DNA of 64,000 nucleotides from Bacteroidales bacterium (GTDB taxonomy: Bacteria > Bacteroidota > Bacteroidia > Bacteroidales > UBA932): NCBI GenBank assembly GCA_017412645.1, contig JAFPWX010000019.1:85015-149014 (forward strand). Direction: 5' to 3'. Below, piece after piece: positions 16,451 to 25,298 of the stretch (within the stretch, counting starts at the first letter, position 1; each line of letters starts with the position of its first letter). Position numbers and translations under genes: made by a program. The notes under the pieces were generated by a model, which was not told the origin of the DNA, did not search any database, and saw nothing but the letters and a program-made list of their open reading frames with translations.

Positions 16451-16720
16451 ATGAGTCGTTCACTTAAAAAAGGACCATACATCCAGGAAGCCCTGGAAAA
16501 AAGGATTCTTGCCATGAACGAAGGTGGCAAGAAGAAAGAGGTGGTCAAGACCTGGAGCCGTTCCAGCATGATCTCCCCTGATTTCATCGGCCATACTGTC
16601 GCGGTTCACAACGGGAACAAGTTCATTCCTGTTTACATCACCGAACAGATGGTAGGACACAAGCTCGGCGAGTTCGCCCCTACCCGTATCTTCCGGGGTC
16701 ACTCCGGCAATAACAAGTAA
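16451..16720 (+). CDS. rpsS: 30S ribosomal protein S19
   Basis: S19 forms part of the small-subunit head with S13 and contacts the A-site tRNA. The 89-residue product starts [19 protein letters not shown] and ends with the motif [18 protein letters not shown], all at standard length. Canonical neighbours rplB and rplV flank it. Confidence 0.98.
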   Translation: MSRSLKKGPYIQEALEKRILAMNEGGKKKEVVKTWSRSSMISPDFIGHTVAVHNGNKFIPVYITEQMVGHKLGEFAPTRIFRGHSGNNK

Positions 16721-16726
16721 TAAGCT

Positions 16727-17146
16727 ATGGGACAGAGGAAAAGACTTATGGCCGAACGCTTCAAGGAAGCGAAGAAGACCACGGCAATCGCCAAGCTTAA
16801 CGACAATCCCACTTCTCCCCGCAAGATGCGCCTCGTGGCTGACACCGTGCGTGGTGTCGAGGTCAACAAGGCCCTCGATCTCCTGCACTTCAGCAAGCGC
16901 GAGCCGTCCATCAAGCTGGAAAAGCTGATCCGCAGCGCCATCGCCAACTGGGAAGCCAAGAATCCCGAAGGAGCGAAGGATCTCGAAAGCGGAAGAGTTT
17001 ATGTAAAGACCATCATGGTTGGCGAAGGCCGCACCATCAAGCGTGTACGCCCCATGCCTCAGGGCAGGGCCGGTCGTATCCGCAAGCGCAGCAACCACGT
17101 CACCGTGATTCTCGATGTCAAACCCGCAGCAGAGGAGGCAAAGTAA
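16727..17146 (+). CDS. rplV: 50S ribosomal protein L22
   Basis: L22 binds all 23S rRNA domains and its beta hairpin lines the exit tunnel. The 139-residue product is longer than the about 110 residues of E. coli, with an N-terminal extension ([20 protein letters not shown]). The core [17 protein letters not shown] and the hairpin [16 protein letters not shown] are intact. The stop lies 1 nt before the rpsC ATG. Confidence 0.97.
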   Translation: MGQRKRLMAERFKEAKKTTAIAKLNDNPTSPRKMRLVADTVRGVEVNKALDLLHFSKREPSIKLEKLIRSAIANWEAKNPEGAKDLESGRVYVKTIMVGEGRTIKRVRPMPQGRAGRIRKRSNHVTVILDVKPAAEEAK

Positions 17147-17147
17147 T

Positions 17148-17918
17148 ATGGGACAGAAAACTAATCCTATCAGCAACAGAATCGGCATCACCCGCGGTTG
17201 GGATTCCAACTGGGCCGGTGGAAACTATGCCGAGAAGATAGCGGAAGACTACAAGATCCGTCAGTATCTGGGAGGCCGTCTTGCAAAGGCAGGTCTCAGC
17301 CGCATCGTCATCGAGCGCACCCTCAAGCTCATCACCGTCACCATCTACGCAGCCCGTCCCGGTTTCATTATCGGTAAGGGAGGCACCGAGGTCGACAAGC
17401 TTAAGGAAGAGCTCAAGAAGGTCACCGGCAAGGAGGTGCAGGTCAATATCTACGAAGTTCGCCGTCCCGAAGTGGACGCACACATCGTGGCCGACAGCAT
17501 CGCCCGCCAGATCGAAGGCCGCGTCAGCTATCGCCGCGCCATCAAGATGGCCATCGCCAACACCATGCGTGTCGGTGCAGAGGGCATCAAGGTGCAGATC
17601 AGCGGTCGTGTAGGTGGCGCCGAAATCGCCCGTTCCGAGATGTTCAAGGAAGGCCGCACTCCGCTGCATACCTTCCGTGCAGACATCGACTACGCCCTGG
17701 CAGTCGCTCGCACCAGCATGGGTGCCCTCGGCATCAAGGTGTGGATCTGCAACGGCGAAAAGTACGGCAAGCAGGATCTTACTCCCGCTGCCTTCGCAGC
17801 AGCCAACGCACAGGCTGCCGGCGCAGGCCGCAGCGGTGGTCGTGGAGACCGCCGTCCGCGCCGCGACGGTGACCGTGGTGGCCGCGGTGGAGAGCGTCGC
17901 CCCCGTCGCGAGAACTAA
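17148..17918 (+). CDS. rpsC: 30S ribosomal protein S3
   Basis: S3 lies at the mRNA entry channel and takes part in unwinding mRNA. The 256-residue product starts [19 protein letters not shown] and has the KH domain motif [19 protein letters not shown]-terminal tail rich in Arg, Gly and Asp (about 215-256) extends beyond the E. coli protein. I chose ATG 17148, just after the rplV stop. It ends the second ribosomal block; a strong hairpin follows, and rplP, normally next, is 34.6 kb downstream. Confidence 0.97.
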   Translation: MGQKTNPISNRIGITRGWDSNWAGGNYAEKIAEDYKIRQYLGGRLAKAGLSRIVIERTLKLITVTIYAARPGFIIGKGGTEVDKLKEELKKVTGKEVQVNIYEVRRPEVDAHIVADSIARQIEGRVSYRRAIKMAIANTMRVGAEGIKVQISGRVGGAEIARSEMFKEGRTPLHTFRADIDYALAVARTSMGALGIKVWICNGEKYGKQDLTPAAFAAANAQAAGAGRSGGRGDRRPRRDGDRGGRGGERRPRREN

Positions 17919-17966
17919 TCGCGGAGCGCTCTGTAGAGAGCCCTGACGATTAGGGTCGTTTTTGAA

Positions 17967-18021
17967 GGACCCCCCGGGTGAAAAGCCCGGGGGGTCTGAC
18001 GTTTTTGGCCTTTTTTGACAG
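17967..18021. repeat. palindromic element 6 / terminator of the rplC-rpsC block
   Basis: GACCCCCCGGG and CCCGGGGGGTC (17968-17996) form a perfect 11-bp stem with loop TGAAAAG, followed by TGACGTTTTTGGCCTTTTTTG. The T-rich part is the reverse complement of the core in the other elements. It lies between the convergent rpsC and the WG-repeat gene and probably terminates transcription from at least the + side. Confidence 0.75.
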
Positions 18022-18032
18022 GACAGTCTTTC

Positions 18033-20129
18033 CTATCGCACCGCCTCCAGTGCGGAGAGAGTATGCGGGATATGCTCGCCGGGGAGTCTTACGATTCTCC
18101 TTTCGCGGTCGCGGACAGCCTGTTCCGCGGCCTTTTTCTCTTCAGCTGCCTTGCGCTCCTGCTCGGCCTTTTGCTCCTGAGCGAGTTTGGCCTGCTCTGC
18201 CCTGCTGGTAGGACCAGCGGGAGTGGTGGTGGCAGGCTGGCGTCCGTGCTGACTGGGCTGAGAGTGGCCCTGGGGAGCGGGTGTGGTGCGGCCGGAACCG
18301 GCGGCGGAACCCGAAGCGGCCTCGGAACCGGAACCAGAGCCTGAGCCTGAGCCTGCCTTATCAAGTCCCTCGAACCTCGGATCGAAAGGATCGCGGGTCA
18401 GAAGTGCGATTCCAGGTCCTTCAAATACTATCATACCGTTTCCGACATAATCGGCAAAGGGCATGATGGCCAGGGTGCGCATCCAGCGACCGTCTTCCTC
18501 ATAGAGCGAAAGAACCAGATCGTACGCCAAACCAGTGCCGTGAACATCGTCCTTGGTGCCGCCGCGGCTGGAGGCAATGAGGCTCAGTCCCACGGTGCGG
18601 GCGTTGTTCGGACCCCAGTAGATGATTTCTTCTCCCTCCATCTTATAGTAGGGATCGTCGAACTTGTCGATGAAGTGGCAGACGAGTTCGTCGTGCAGCT
18701 TCACTTCGGCTCCGGCGTCGCTCCTCTTCACGGAGCAATTTACAACCTCGCCCATATGGAACGGACGGTGGAAGACCTTGCTGCGAGAAGCGTCGCGCTC
18801 GGCGTGTGCGAGTGCTCCGTCCTGTACCAGGGGGATGTAAGAGGTGATACCGGTATTCTCGCCTTCGATGATATCCATGCAGCGATTCACGAAGTCGGTA
18901 TGGTTGCTGAGTTTCGACACAAAATTCGGGTCGATTCCAAGGCCGTGGAACACATCGGTGTGCACAAGCTCATGGTAGCCGACCAGCGGCAGGGTATAGG
19001 CCCTCATGCCAGGAGCGTTGATGTCGGCCATGGCCAGCCAGCGCTGTCCGTCTGCGGCCACATAGATGAGGCCCTGTGCGCACTCCGCCTCGAAATATCC
19101 ATAATTGCTGATCGTCTTCACCAGGCTGCCGTCGGCCTCATAGAGAAGGGCCTTCAAAACGTAGCTCTTCTGGTTCGAGAAAGACATCGAGCCCGTGGTT
19201 CCCGGCTGCACGGCGAAGGGTTCGAAACGCACGAAGCGTCCGTAGCCCCATTCGATGGGAAGGTCAGCGCAAAGCACAGTGGCGCCCAGAAGATCCCTGC
19301 GCAGCTCCATGAGCTTGAGGCTGTTCTCGTGGAACCTCACGCCAACCGGACCGCATCTGTATGCGGCTGCGCGGACCGGGTCTCCCTGGGGATCGTAGGG
19401 GATCACCGCGCCGGCCTGGCGGAATACCTGCTTGCTGCTGAGGTCTCCGCTGAAGAAGACGTGGGTGAAGTCGGTGGCGAGGCACTTGTACGATCCGGAC
19501 GAGCGGGTGATTGCCAGATACTCGAAGGGAACCGGGACGGAACCGTTTTCGCAGATAATGCCCTTCAGGCGCTTCATACCGTCGGTGGCGATGGCATAAC
19601 CGTCGTTGAAAGAAGGACGGATATAGAACTGCGGGGCGAATATTTCTTGCCCTGCGGCATTGTAAATACCCCAGAGCCTCTCATAGCCGAAGCCGGCCAC
19701 AGGAGCCTCCTTCTCGCCGAAGAACAGGCGTCCGTCACGAGATACTGCCACGTCGCGGAACTCCAGCGGCAGGACGATACGACCGGTGATGTCCGCGATG
19801 CCGCGGTACTTCACGCTTCCCTCCTTCTGCATGAGTTCGCAGTAGCCGTACTTGTCGAACTTGCTGATATTGTCGTATTCGGCAGGAATGATAAAAGTGC
19901 CCTGTCCGTCGATGATACCGGTGCGGCCGTTCAGTTTCACTTCGGCCATACCGTTCTTGTCGAACTTGCCGGCGGCATCGAACTGCGGTTCGATAATCCA
20001 GACTTTGCCTTTTGCCTGATATCCGTATTTCTTTGTAGCCTTGTCCTTTACAGGCTTCATGTCCTGTGCGGAAGCGGCGAGCGAAAGAAGCATCGCAAAT
20101 GCACAGAGGATAGTTTCGATATGTTTCAT
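18033..20129 (-). CDS. secreted WG-repeat protein with low-complexity tail
   Basis: A 698-residue protein with a signal peptide ending near LAASAQ. The N-terminal third has WG-repeat units such as KYGYQAKGKVWIIEPQFDAAGKF, GRTGIIDGQGTFIIPAEYD and RLWGIYNAAGQEIFAPQF. These are thought to form beta structures for protein binding; no enzymatic motif is seen. Near residue 590 a Gly-Ser repeat (GSGSGSGSE) leads into Pro/Thr-rich sequence and an Ala/Glu/Lys/Gln coiled-coil-like stretch before a basic end. It is a single gene, convergent with rpsC and divergent from the lipoprotein gene at 20235. Its function is unknown. Confidence 0.75.
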   Translation of the reverse strand: MKHIETILCAFAMLLSLAASAQDMKPVKDKATKKYGYQAKGKVWIIEPQFDAAGKFDKNGMAEVKLNGRTGIIDGQGTFIIPAEYDNISKFDKYGYCELMQKEGSVKYRGIADITGRIVLPLEFRDVAVSRDGRLFFGEKEAPVAGFGYERLWGIYNAAGQEIFAPQFYIRPSFNDGYAIATDGMKRLKGIICENGSVPVPFEYLAITRSSGSYKCLATDFTHVFFSGDLSSKQVFRQAGAVIPYDPQGDPVRAAAYRCGPVGVRFHENSLKLMELRRDLLGATVLCADLPIEWGYGRFVRFEPFAVQPGTTGSMSFSNQKSYVLKALLYEADGSLVKTISNYGYFEAECAQGLIYVAADGQRWLAMADINAPGMRAYTLPLVGYHELVHTDVFHGLGIDPNFVSKLSNHTDFVNRCMDIIEGENTGITSYIPLVQDGALAHAERDASRSKVFHRPFHMGEVVNCSVKRSDAGAEVKLHDELVCHFIDKFDDPYYKMEGEEIIYWGPNNARTVGLSLIASSRGGTKDDVHGTGLAYDLVLSLYEEDGRWMRTLAIMPFADYVGNGMIVFEGPGIALLTRDPFDPRFEGLDKAGSGSGSGSGSEAASGSAAGSGRTTPAPQGHSQPSQHGRQPATTTPAGPTSRAEQAKLAQEQKAEQERKAAEEKKAAEQAVRDRERRIVRLPGEHIPHTLSALEAVR

Positions 20130-20148
20130 ATTTCTTCGTACAATTATA

Positions 20149-20176
20149 CAAAGTTAACTTTTTTTTGTTACATTTG
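20149..20176. promoter_or_regulatory. divergent pair of -7 boxes
   Basis: On the minus strand TAACTTTG (20149-20156) faces the WG-repeat gene with a leader of about 19 nt. On + TACATTTG (20169-20176) precedes the lipoprotein ATG at 20235 by 58 nt. Only the -7 boxes are clear. Confidence 0.4.
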
Positions 20177-20234
20177 CGGGCTCAAAATTAGAAGAATCTA
20201 AGCCGATAATAATTATTAACCAATTTATTTTAAA

Positions 20235-20693
20235 ATGAAAAAGATTTTCACTTATGCACTTATTGCTCTTGCAGCAGTAGCAGTTCTGGCTTGCTCCAAG
20301 CCCGCAGACACTGAGAAGGAAGAAGAGAAGAAGGAAGAAGCTCCCGCTTATCCCACCGATTACGCTTCCTACACTGAGGTTAGCGCCTGGGGAATCACTG
20401 GTTCCATCGCTTCCACTGGCAACGACTGGGGTCAGACTGCCGAAGATAAGGACATTGTCATGAAGACCAATGGCACCTGGCATGTCGCTACCGGTGTCGT
20501 TCTCACCACCACCGACCAGTTCAAGTTCCGCAAGGACAATGCTTGGACAGAGAATAGGGGCGGCATCTGCGAAGAAGCAGGCAAGCTCTTTGACGTTGCT
20601 CAAAACGGAGACAACATCAAGGTTCCCGCAGACGGCACCTACACTATTCTCCTCAACGCTGAGGAAGGAAAGGCAGTTGTTATCGCCGAGTAA
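20235..20693 (+). CDS. small SusE/SusF-like lipoprotein
   Basis: A 152-residue lipoprotein: leader with lipobox VLAC (Cys20), an acidic/lysine linker (EKEEEKKEE), then one domain of about 105 residues. The domain has SAWGITGSIASTGNDWGQ and QFKFRKDNAWTENRG, the pattern of the starch-binding modules of outer-membrane SusE/SusF. A terminal strand GTYTILLNAEEGKAVVI follows. Unlike SusE/F it has one module and no Sus transporter pair nearby, so a glycan-binding role is only likely. The codon bias suggests strong expression. A terminator follows at 20715. Confidence 0.75.
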   Translation: MKKIFTYALIALAAVAVLACSKPADTEKEEEKKEEAPAYPTDYASYTEVSAWGITGSIASTGNDWGQTAEDKDIVMKTNGTWHVATGVVLTTTDQFKFRKDNAWTENRGGICEEAGKLFDVAQNGDNIKVPADGTYTILLNAEEGKAVVIAE

Positions 20694-20714
20694 TTTCCTT
20701 CAAGGAATAAACAA

Positions 20715-20747
20715 TTCGGGCCACCCGGCAAGGGCGGCCCGTTTTCG
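20715..20747. terminator. terminator between convergent genes
   Basis: CGGGCC and GGCCCG form a stem with inner pairing around GGCAAGG, followed by TTTTCGTTT. It lies between the SusE/F-like gene and the convergent UPF0597 gene. Confidence 0.6.
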
Positions 20748-20761
20748 TTTATAATAGCTCC

Positions 20762-22102
20762 TTATTTGCAGAGCATAATATCCATTATCATCCGATCGGC
20801 GGCCTTCATTCCGGAAGAGCCGATAGAACCCAGATTGCGTATGGTCTTCTCCACGTCGTCGTCGATGATGCCGTCGGTGGAGGGGATACAGGTTCCGCGA
20901 AGCGCGAGCACGGCCGACTGAACGGCGCAGGACACCCCGGAGGCCACCTTCATGGCGCAGCCTGTCTTGGCCCCGTCGCACACCATGCCGGTGATGTTTC
21001 CGGCCATATTCTTGATGGCGTAGCACACTTCGTCGTAGCCTCCGCCCTGCAGCCACACTATTCCGCAGGCAGAGCCGGTGCTGGCCACCACGCAGCCACA
21101 CAGGGCCGAAAGCCGGCCCAGATAAGCCTTTATATGGATGGCCACCAGGTTGCTCAGGATCAGGGCCCTGGCCAGCCGTTCGTCGTCTACCTTATACATA
21201 TTCGCGTATGCGATGACCGGCATGCTCACGGTGATGCCCTGGTTGCCACTGCCGCTGTTGGACATCGCTGGCAGGGTGCATCCTGCCATGCGGGCATCTG
21301 CAGCCGCGGCCGTCATACCCATGGCGTAGCTCATGAAATCGTCGCCGAACACCTCGCGCTGGTTCTCCCTTATCGCGCGCCCGACCTCCATACCGTAATG
21401 TCCGCTCAGGCCTTCGTGCGCGAGCGCAAGGTTCAGGCTGCGGTCTTCCAGAATGAAGGCGATGCGCTCGAAGGGGGCACTAAGCGCGAAGTCGAAGATC
21501 TCGCGGACCGTGAGGCCTCCGTCGCCGGCAGAATGATCTTCCGCGGCCGCTCCTGATTCCGAACTCACGAGGATGTGGTCGGCGAAGCCGGTCTCCACGA
21601 TGCGGTCGTGGTCGTCCTCGATCACGGCGTAGGCCTTGGGGTCCAGCTCGGCGCTTGCACTGCCGCACCCGTCCACCGAAACGGTAGCCTTTACATAGAG
21701 GAGCCTTTCAGTCGGGGCGACGCCGACGCGTACCCTTCCGGCAGCCACCAGCTCGCGGGCTCGGGCAACGGCGGCATCGTTCAGGCCTCCCAGCACCTCG
21801 AGCCCGCGGGAAGAATCTCCGCACACGGCTCCCAGGGCCGCCGCTATCGGCAGGCCTACCATTCCGGTGCCGGGGATACCCACGCCCATGCCGTTCTTGA
21901 GGATGTTGCCGCTCACCTGAACGTCCAGGCGCAAAGGTGCTTGCAGCCTCCACCCTTCCGCGCAGATGCCGGGGCAGTTGTCGCTGATGATTTCCGTGGC
22001 TTTGGCTACCGCAAGCGCTACGGCTATTGGTTCGGTGCATCCGAGTGCGGGTTTTACCTCGCGGTGCAGGATTTCGAGGATTTGTGTGGTTCTGTCGGTC
22101 AT
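20762..22102 (-). CDS. UPF0597 family protein (L-serine dehydratase alpha / cysteine desulfidase-like)
   Basis: The family is related to iron-sulfur L-serine dehydratase alpha chains and archaeal L-cysteine desulfidase, which splits cysteine into pyruvate, ammonia and sulfide. The 446-residue product has REVKPALGCTEPIAVALA near the N-terminus and SNSGSGNQGITVSMPVIAYA near 280, plus C-terminal cysteines in SALCGCVVASTGSACG that could ligate a cluster. The ATG at 22102 (MTDRTTQ) was chosen over an upstream start because a -7 box lies just before it. The exact substrate cannot be told. Confidence 0.82.
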   Translation of the reverse strand: MTDRTTQILEILHREVKPALGCTEPIAVALAVAKATEIISDNCPGICAEGWRLQAPLRLDVQVSGNILKNGMGVGIPGTGMVGLPIAAALGAVCGDSSRGLEVLGGLNDAAVARARELVAAGRVRVGVAPTERLLYVKATVSVDGCGSASAELDPKAYAVIEDDHDRIVETGFADHILVSSESGAAAEDHSAGDGGLTVREIFDFALSAPFERIAFILEDRSLNLALAHEGLSGHYGMEVGRAIRENQREVFGDDFMSYAMGMTAAAADARMAGCTLPAMSNSGSGNQGITVSMPVIAYANMYKVDDERLARALILSNLVAIHIKAYLGRLSALCGCVVASTGSACGIVWLQGGGYDEVCYAIKNMAGNITGMVCDGAKTGCAMKVASGVSCAVQSAVLALRGTCIPSTDGIIDDDVEKTIRNLGSIGSSGMKAADRMIMDIMLCK

Positions 22103-22110
22103 AGTTTCCG

Positions 22111-22148
22111 TAAAGATACGAATGTATTTGCAAAAATGACTATCTTTA
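22111..22148. promoter_or_regulatory. divergent -7 boxes between UPF0597 gene and hydG
   Basis: TATCTTTA occurs on the minus strand (22111-22118), ending 8 nt before the UPF0597 ATG, and on + (22141-22148), 31 nt before hydG. Confidence 0.45.
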
Positions 22149-22179
22149 CATTCCAATTGAAAGCTTCAAAAACACTAAA

Positions 22180-23595
22180 ATGTACAATCCTTCGTCAACG
22201 CACGCCGATGATTTCATAAATCATGACGAAATCCTGGAAAGTCTCGATGAGGCTTCCCGCGAGTCAAAGAACCACGCTCGCGTAGAGGCAATACTTGAAA
22301 AGGGAGCATTGTGCAAGGGCCTTACCCACAGGGAGGCCGCTACCCTCATGGCCTGCGACGATCCCGCCCTGGAGGAGCGCCTTTTCGCCCTCGCCAAGGA
22401 AATCAAACATAAGTTCTACGGCAACCGCATCGTGCTGTTCGCCCCGCTCTACCTTTCAAACTATTGCATTAACGGTTGTGTATACTGTCCTTACCACGCC
22501 AAGAACCGCACCATTCCCCGCCGTAAGCTCTCCCAGGAAGAGATAGCGGATGAGGTGCGCGCCCTCATACGCATGGGCCACAAGCGCCTTGCCGTGGAAG
22601 CCGGTGAAGACCCGAGGAACAACCCCCTCGAGTACATCCTCGAGTCCATCAAAACGATATACAGCGTGAATGAGGGCGGCAATTCCATCCGTCGCGTGAA
22701 TGTGAACATTGCCGCAACGGACGTGGAGAGCTTCCGCAAGCTCAAGGCCGCAGGCATCGGCACGTATATTCTCTTCCAGGAAACCTACAATAAGGAGAAT
22801 TACCAGAAGCTGCACCCCACCGGACCCAAGAGCAATTACGACTGGCACACCGAGGCCATGGACCGCGCCCAGGAAGGCGGTTGTGACGACGTGGGCATCG
22901 GCGTGCTCTTCGGCCTCAGCAACTATATGTATGAGCTCGTGGGTATACTCATGCACGCCGAGCATCTGGAAGCCCGCTTCGGAGTGGGCCCGCACACCAT
23001 CAGCGTGCCGCGTATCTGCCCGGCCGACGACATCTCCCTGGATAGCTTCCAGGACGCCCTTCCGGACAATATCTTCCACAAGCTCGTAGCCGTTCTCCGC
23101 ATCGCGGTGCCGTACACCGGAATGATTATCTCCACCCGCGAATCGGCAAAGATGAGGGGTCTGCTCCTGGACTGCGGCATCTCCCAGATCAGCGGCGGGT
23201 CGCGCACCAGCGTGGGCGGCTATACCACTGTGGAAAGGCACGACGAGACCGCCCAGTTCGACGTCTCGGATACCCGTTCCCTCGACGACGTGGTGCGCTG
23301 GCTGCTGGAGAAGGACCACATTCCTTCCTTCTGCACCGCCTGCTACCGCGAGGGGCGCACAGGCGACCGCTTCATGAGCCTCTGCAAGAGCGGCAAGATA
23401 AGCCTCTGCTGCACCCCCAACGCGCTCATGACCCTGAAGGAATATCTCATGGACTACGCCTCCCCGGAAACCCGTGCCGCCGGCGAAGCCCTCATCGCAA
23501 AGGGCCTTCTGGACATTCCGCTGGAGAAGACCCGTGAAATCACCTGTGACCGTCTCCAGCGCATAGAAAACGGCGAGCGCGATTTTAGATTCTAA
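22180..23595 (+). CDS. hydG: [FeFe]-hydrogenase maturase HydG
   Basis: HydG is a radical SAM tyrosine lyase that makes the CO and CN ligands of the hydrogenase H-cluster. The 471-residue product has the SAM cluster motif C96-x3-C100-x2-C103 (YCINGCVYC) and the typical VEAGEDPRNNPLEYILE and FQETYNKENYQKLHP. The C-terminal CTACYREGRTGDRFM and later cysteines bind the second, dangler-iron cluster. hydF follows after a palindromic element. hydE is not in this window. Confidence 0.95.
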   Translation: MYNPSSTHADDFINHDEILESLDEASRESKNHARVEAILEKGALCKGLTHREAATLMACDDPALEERLFALAKEIKHKFYGNRIVLFAPLYLSNYCINGCVYCPYHAKNRTIPRRKLSQEEIADEVRALIRMGHKRLAVEAGEDPRNNPLEYILESIKTIYSVNEGGNSIRRVNVNIAATDVESFRKLKAAGIGTYILFQETYNKENYQKLHPTGPKSNYDWHTEAMDRAQEGGCDDVGIGVLFGLSNYMYELVGILMHAEHLEARFGVGPHTISVPRICPADDISLDSFQDALPDNIFHKLVAVLRIAVPYTGMIISTRESAKMRGLLLDCGISQISGGSRTSVGGYTTVERHDETAQFDVSDTRSLDDVVRWLLEKDHIPSFCTACYREGRTGDRFMSLCKSGKISLCCTPNALMTLKEYLMDYASPETRAAGEALIAKGLLDIPLEKTREITCDRLQRIENGERDFRF

Positions 23596-23687
23596 GTGTC
23601 GGAGACGTCCCGATTTTTGGGACGTCTCGGTCAAAAAAGGCCCAAAAATGTCGGCAACGTCCCTAAAAATGGGACGTCTCGGACACC
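23596..23687. repeat. palindromic element 7 between hydG and hydF
   Basis: Hairpin GAGACGTCCC/GGGACGTCTC, then the core CAAAAAAGGCCCAAAAATG, then a second GACGTCCC-type hairpin, all closed by an outer GTGTC/GACAC pair. It begins at the base after the hydG stop and ends 10 nt before the hydF ATG. Its frame stays open into hydF, so an extended HydF starting at GTG 23596 is formally possible but unlikely. Confidence 0.75.
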
Positions 23688-23697
23688 TTGCAAAATT

Positions 23698-24768
23698 ATG
23701 GATAGAGTTCAGATATCAGTTTTCGGCCCGGCGAACAGCGGTAAATCAACGCTGGTAAATGCCATCTGCGGGCAGGAAGTGTCGCTGGTGAGTGCCGTGC
23801 CAGGCACCACCACGGATCCGGTACGCAAAGCCATCGAGTTGCCCTATGGCATTGGTCCGGCCATTCTGGTAGACACCGCCGGTCTGGACGACGCCTCCCT
23901 CCTGGGTCCGGAGCGTGTCAGGCGCACAAAACAGGTAATCGACACTACAGACATAGCGATAGTCCTTGATATCGAGAACCCCTCTTCCAAGGAACTCCTG
24001 GATCAGCTGGGGCAGGCCGACATCCCGGTAGTCCCATACGAAAAAGGGGAGACCGTAGAAGAGTTGCTAAAGACGGTCGCCGCAGTGCTCCCGAAGAATG
24101 GCCAAGCCTATATCACCGGCCGTCTCGTGGCCAAAGGAGACCTGGTGGTGCTCGTGATGCCTCAGGACAGCGAGGCACCCAAGGGCAGGCTCATCCTTCC
24201 CCAGGTGCAGGTGATAAGGGAACTTCTGGACCGTGGCTGCACTCCAGTGTGCTGCACTCCGGACAGCCTGCAAAGCACCATCTCCGGGCTCAAAGACGCC
24301 CCGGCGCTGGTGATCACAGACTCCCAGGCGTTCAAGTTCGTGAACGAAACCATCCCCGCTGACTGGCCCCTCACATCCTTCTCCATACTCCTGGCCGGAG
24401 CGAAGGGCGATATCGCCACCTTCGTGGAAGGCGCACTTGCCATCAGGAATCTGAAACCCGGAGCCAAGGTGCTCATCGCCGAGGCCTGCACTCATGTGCC
24501 GAATACTGAAGACATAGGAAGGGTGAAGATTCCGGCATGGCTCCGAAAGCGAGTTCCTAATCTCGAGGCGGTCGTCTCTGCCGGCAACGACTTCCCCGAA
24601 GACCTGTCGCCGTACAGCCTCATCATCCATTGCGGAGCGTGCGTCGCGAACGCCGCCCTGGTGCGTTCGCGCATAAGAAAAGCACTCCTCGCCGGAGTGC
24701 CCATAACCAATTACGGTATTGCGATTGCCGCCCTGCAGGGTATCCTGGACAGGGTATCGCTGCCTTAA
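23698..24768 (+). CDS. hydF: [FeFe]-hydrogenase maturation GTPase HydF
   Basis: HydF is the scaffold on which the diiron part of the H-cluster is assembled before transfer to HydA. The 356-residue product has the P-loop GPANSGKS (10-17), the switch PGTTTDPV and DTAGLDD, a dimerisation domain, and a C-terminal cluster-binding domain with C-T-H (EACTHVPN) and HCGAC. I chose ATG 23698, directly before VFGPANSGKS. Its end overlaps the convergent HATPase gene by 4 nt. Confidence 0.94.
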   Translation: MDRVQISVFGPANSGKSTLVNAICGQEVSLVSAVPGTTTDPVRKAIELPYGIGPAILVDTAGLDDASLLGPERVRRTKQVIDTTDIAIVLDIENPSSKELLDQLGQADIPVVPYEKGETVEELLKTVAAVLPKNGQAYITGRLVAKGDLVVLVMPQDSEAPKGRLILPQVQVIRELLDRGCTPVCCTPDSLQSTISGLKDAPALVITDSQAFKFVNETIPADWPLTSFSILLAGAKGDIATFVEGALAIRNLKPGAKVLIAEACTHVPNTEDIGRVKIPAWLRKRVPNLEAVVSAGNDFPEDLSPYSLIIHCGACVANAALVRSRIRKALLAGVPITNYGIAIAALQGILDRVSLP

Positions 24769-25298
24769 CTTCCTATATTCTCGCGGATCAGTTCCGTCAG
24801 GCTATTCATTATCTCCAGATTGTTGAGGTTCATACCCTCGAAGACTTCCTTCACCTCCGCGGTGGAGAGCTCGAAAGTGCCCTCGTCCGTGATGTAACGT
24901 ATGATGAAGTTGATGTCCTGGTACTGGCAGATGAAGCTGGCGAAACATCCGGGGAGGTCTCCCTTGGGCTGAAGGTCTATGTGCGAGCGCTGGTAGGATG
25001 CGTAGATCTCCGTTCCTTCGCCCACCTTTGACTTGAGGTAGAACTTGCCGTTACACAGCTCCGAATGGAACTTCAGAAGGGCTATCCCCATGCCTATCTT
25101 GCGCTCCTTGCGGCAGGAGTAGAAGCGGCTGTTTATAGCCTCTATCATGTCTTCCGGCATCCCGCAGCCGTTGTCGATGATCTTGATGGACAGAAGGTCG
25201 CGGGCGGCGCTGTCCTCCATCTCGATGGTGATCTCCGTAGCTCCGGCGCGGATGGAGTTGTGGGTTATGTCGATGATATGGAGGTCCAGACTTTTCAT
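24765..25298 (-). CDS. HATPase-domain protein, last gene of the hydrogenase operon
   Basis: A 177-residue protein with a GHKL ATPase fold: N-box DITHNSIRAGAT, G1 motif IIDNGCGMP, then KIGMGIALLKFHSE and GTEIYASYQRSHIDL. It has no histidine phosphoacceptor domain, so it is a stand-alone ATPase like anti-sigma or switch kinases. The ATG at 25298 overlaps the PHP gene stop by 4 nt; the longer frame upstream lies inside that gene. Homologous arrangements occur in hydrogenase loci of Thermotoga and clostridia, where the role is likewise unproven. Confidence 0.82.
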   Translation of the reverse strand: MKSLDLHIIDITHNSIRAGATEITIEMEDSAARDLLSIKIIDNGCGMPEDMIEAINSRFYSCRKERKIGMGIALLKFHSELCNGKFYLKSKVGEGTEIYASYQRSHIDLQPKGDLPGCFASFICQYQDINFIIRYITDEGTFELSTAEVKEVFEGMNLNNLEIMNSLTELIRENIGS

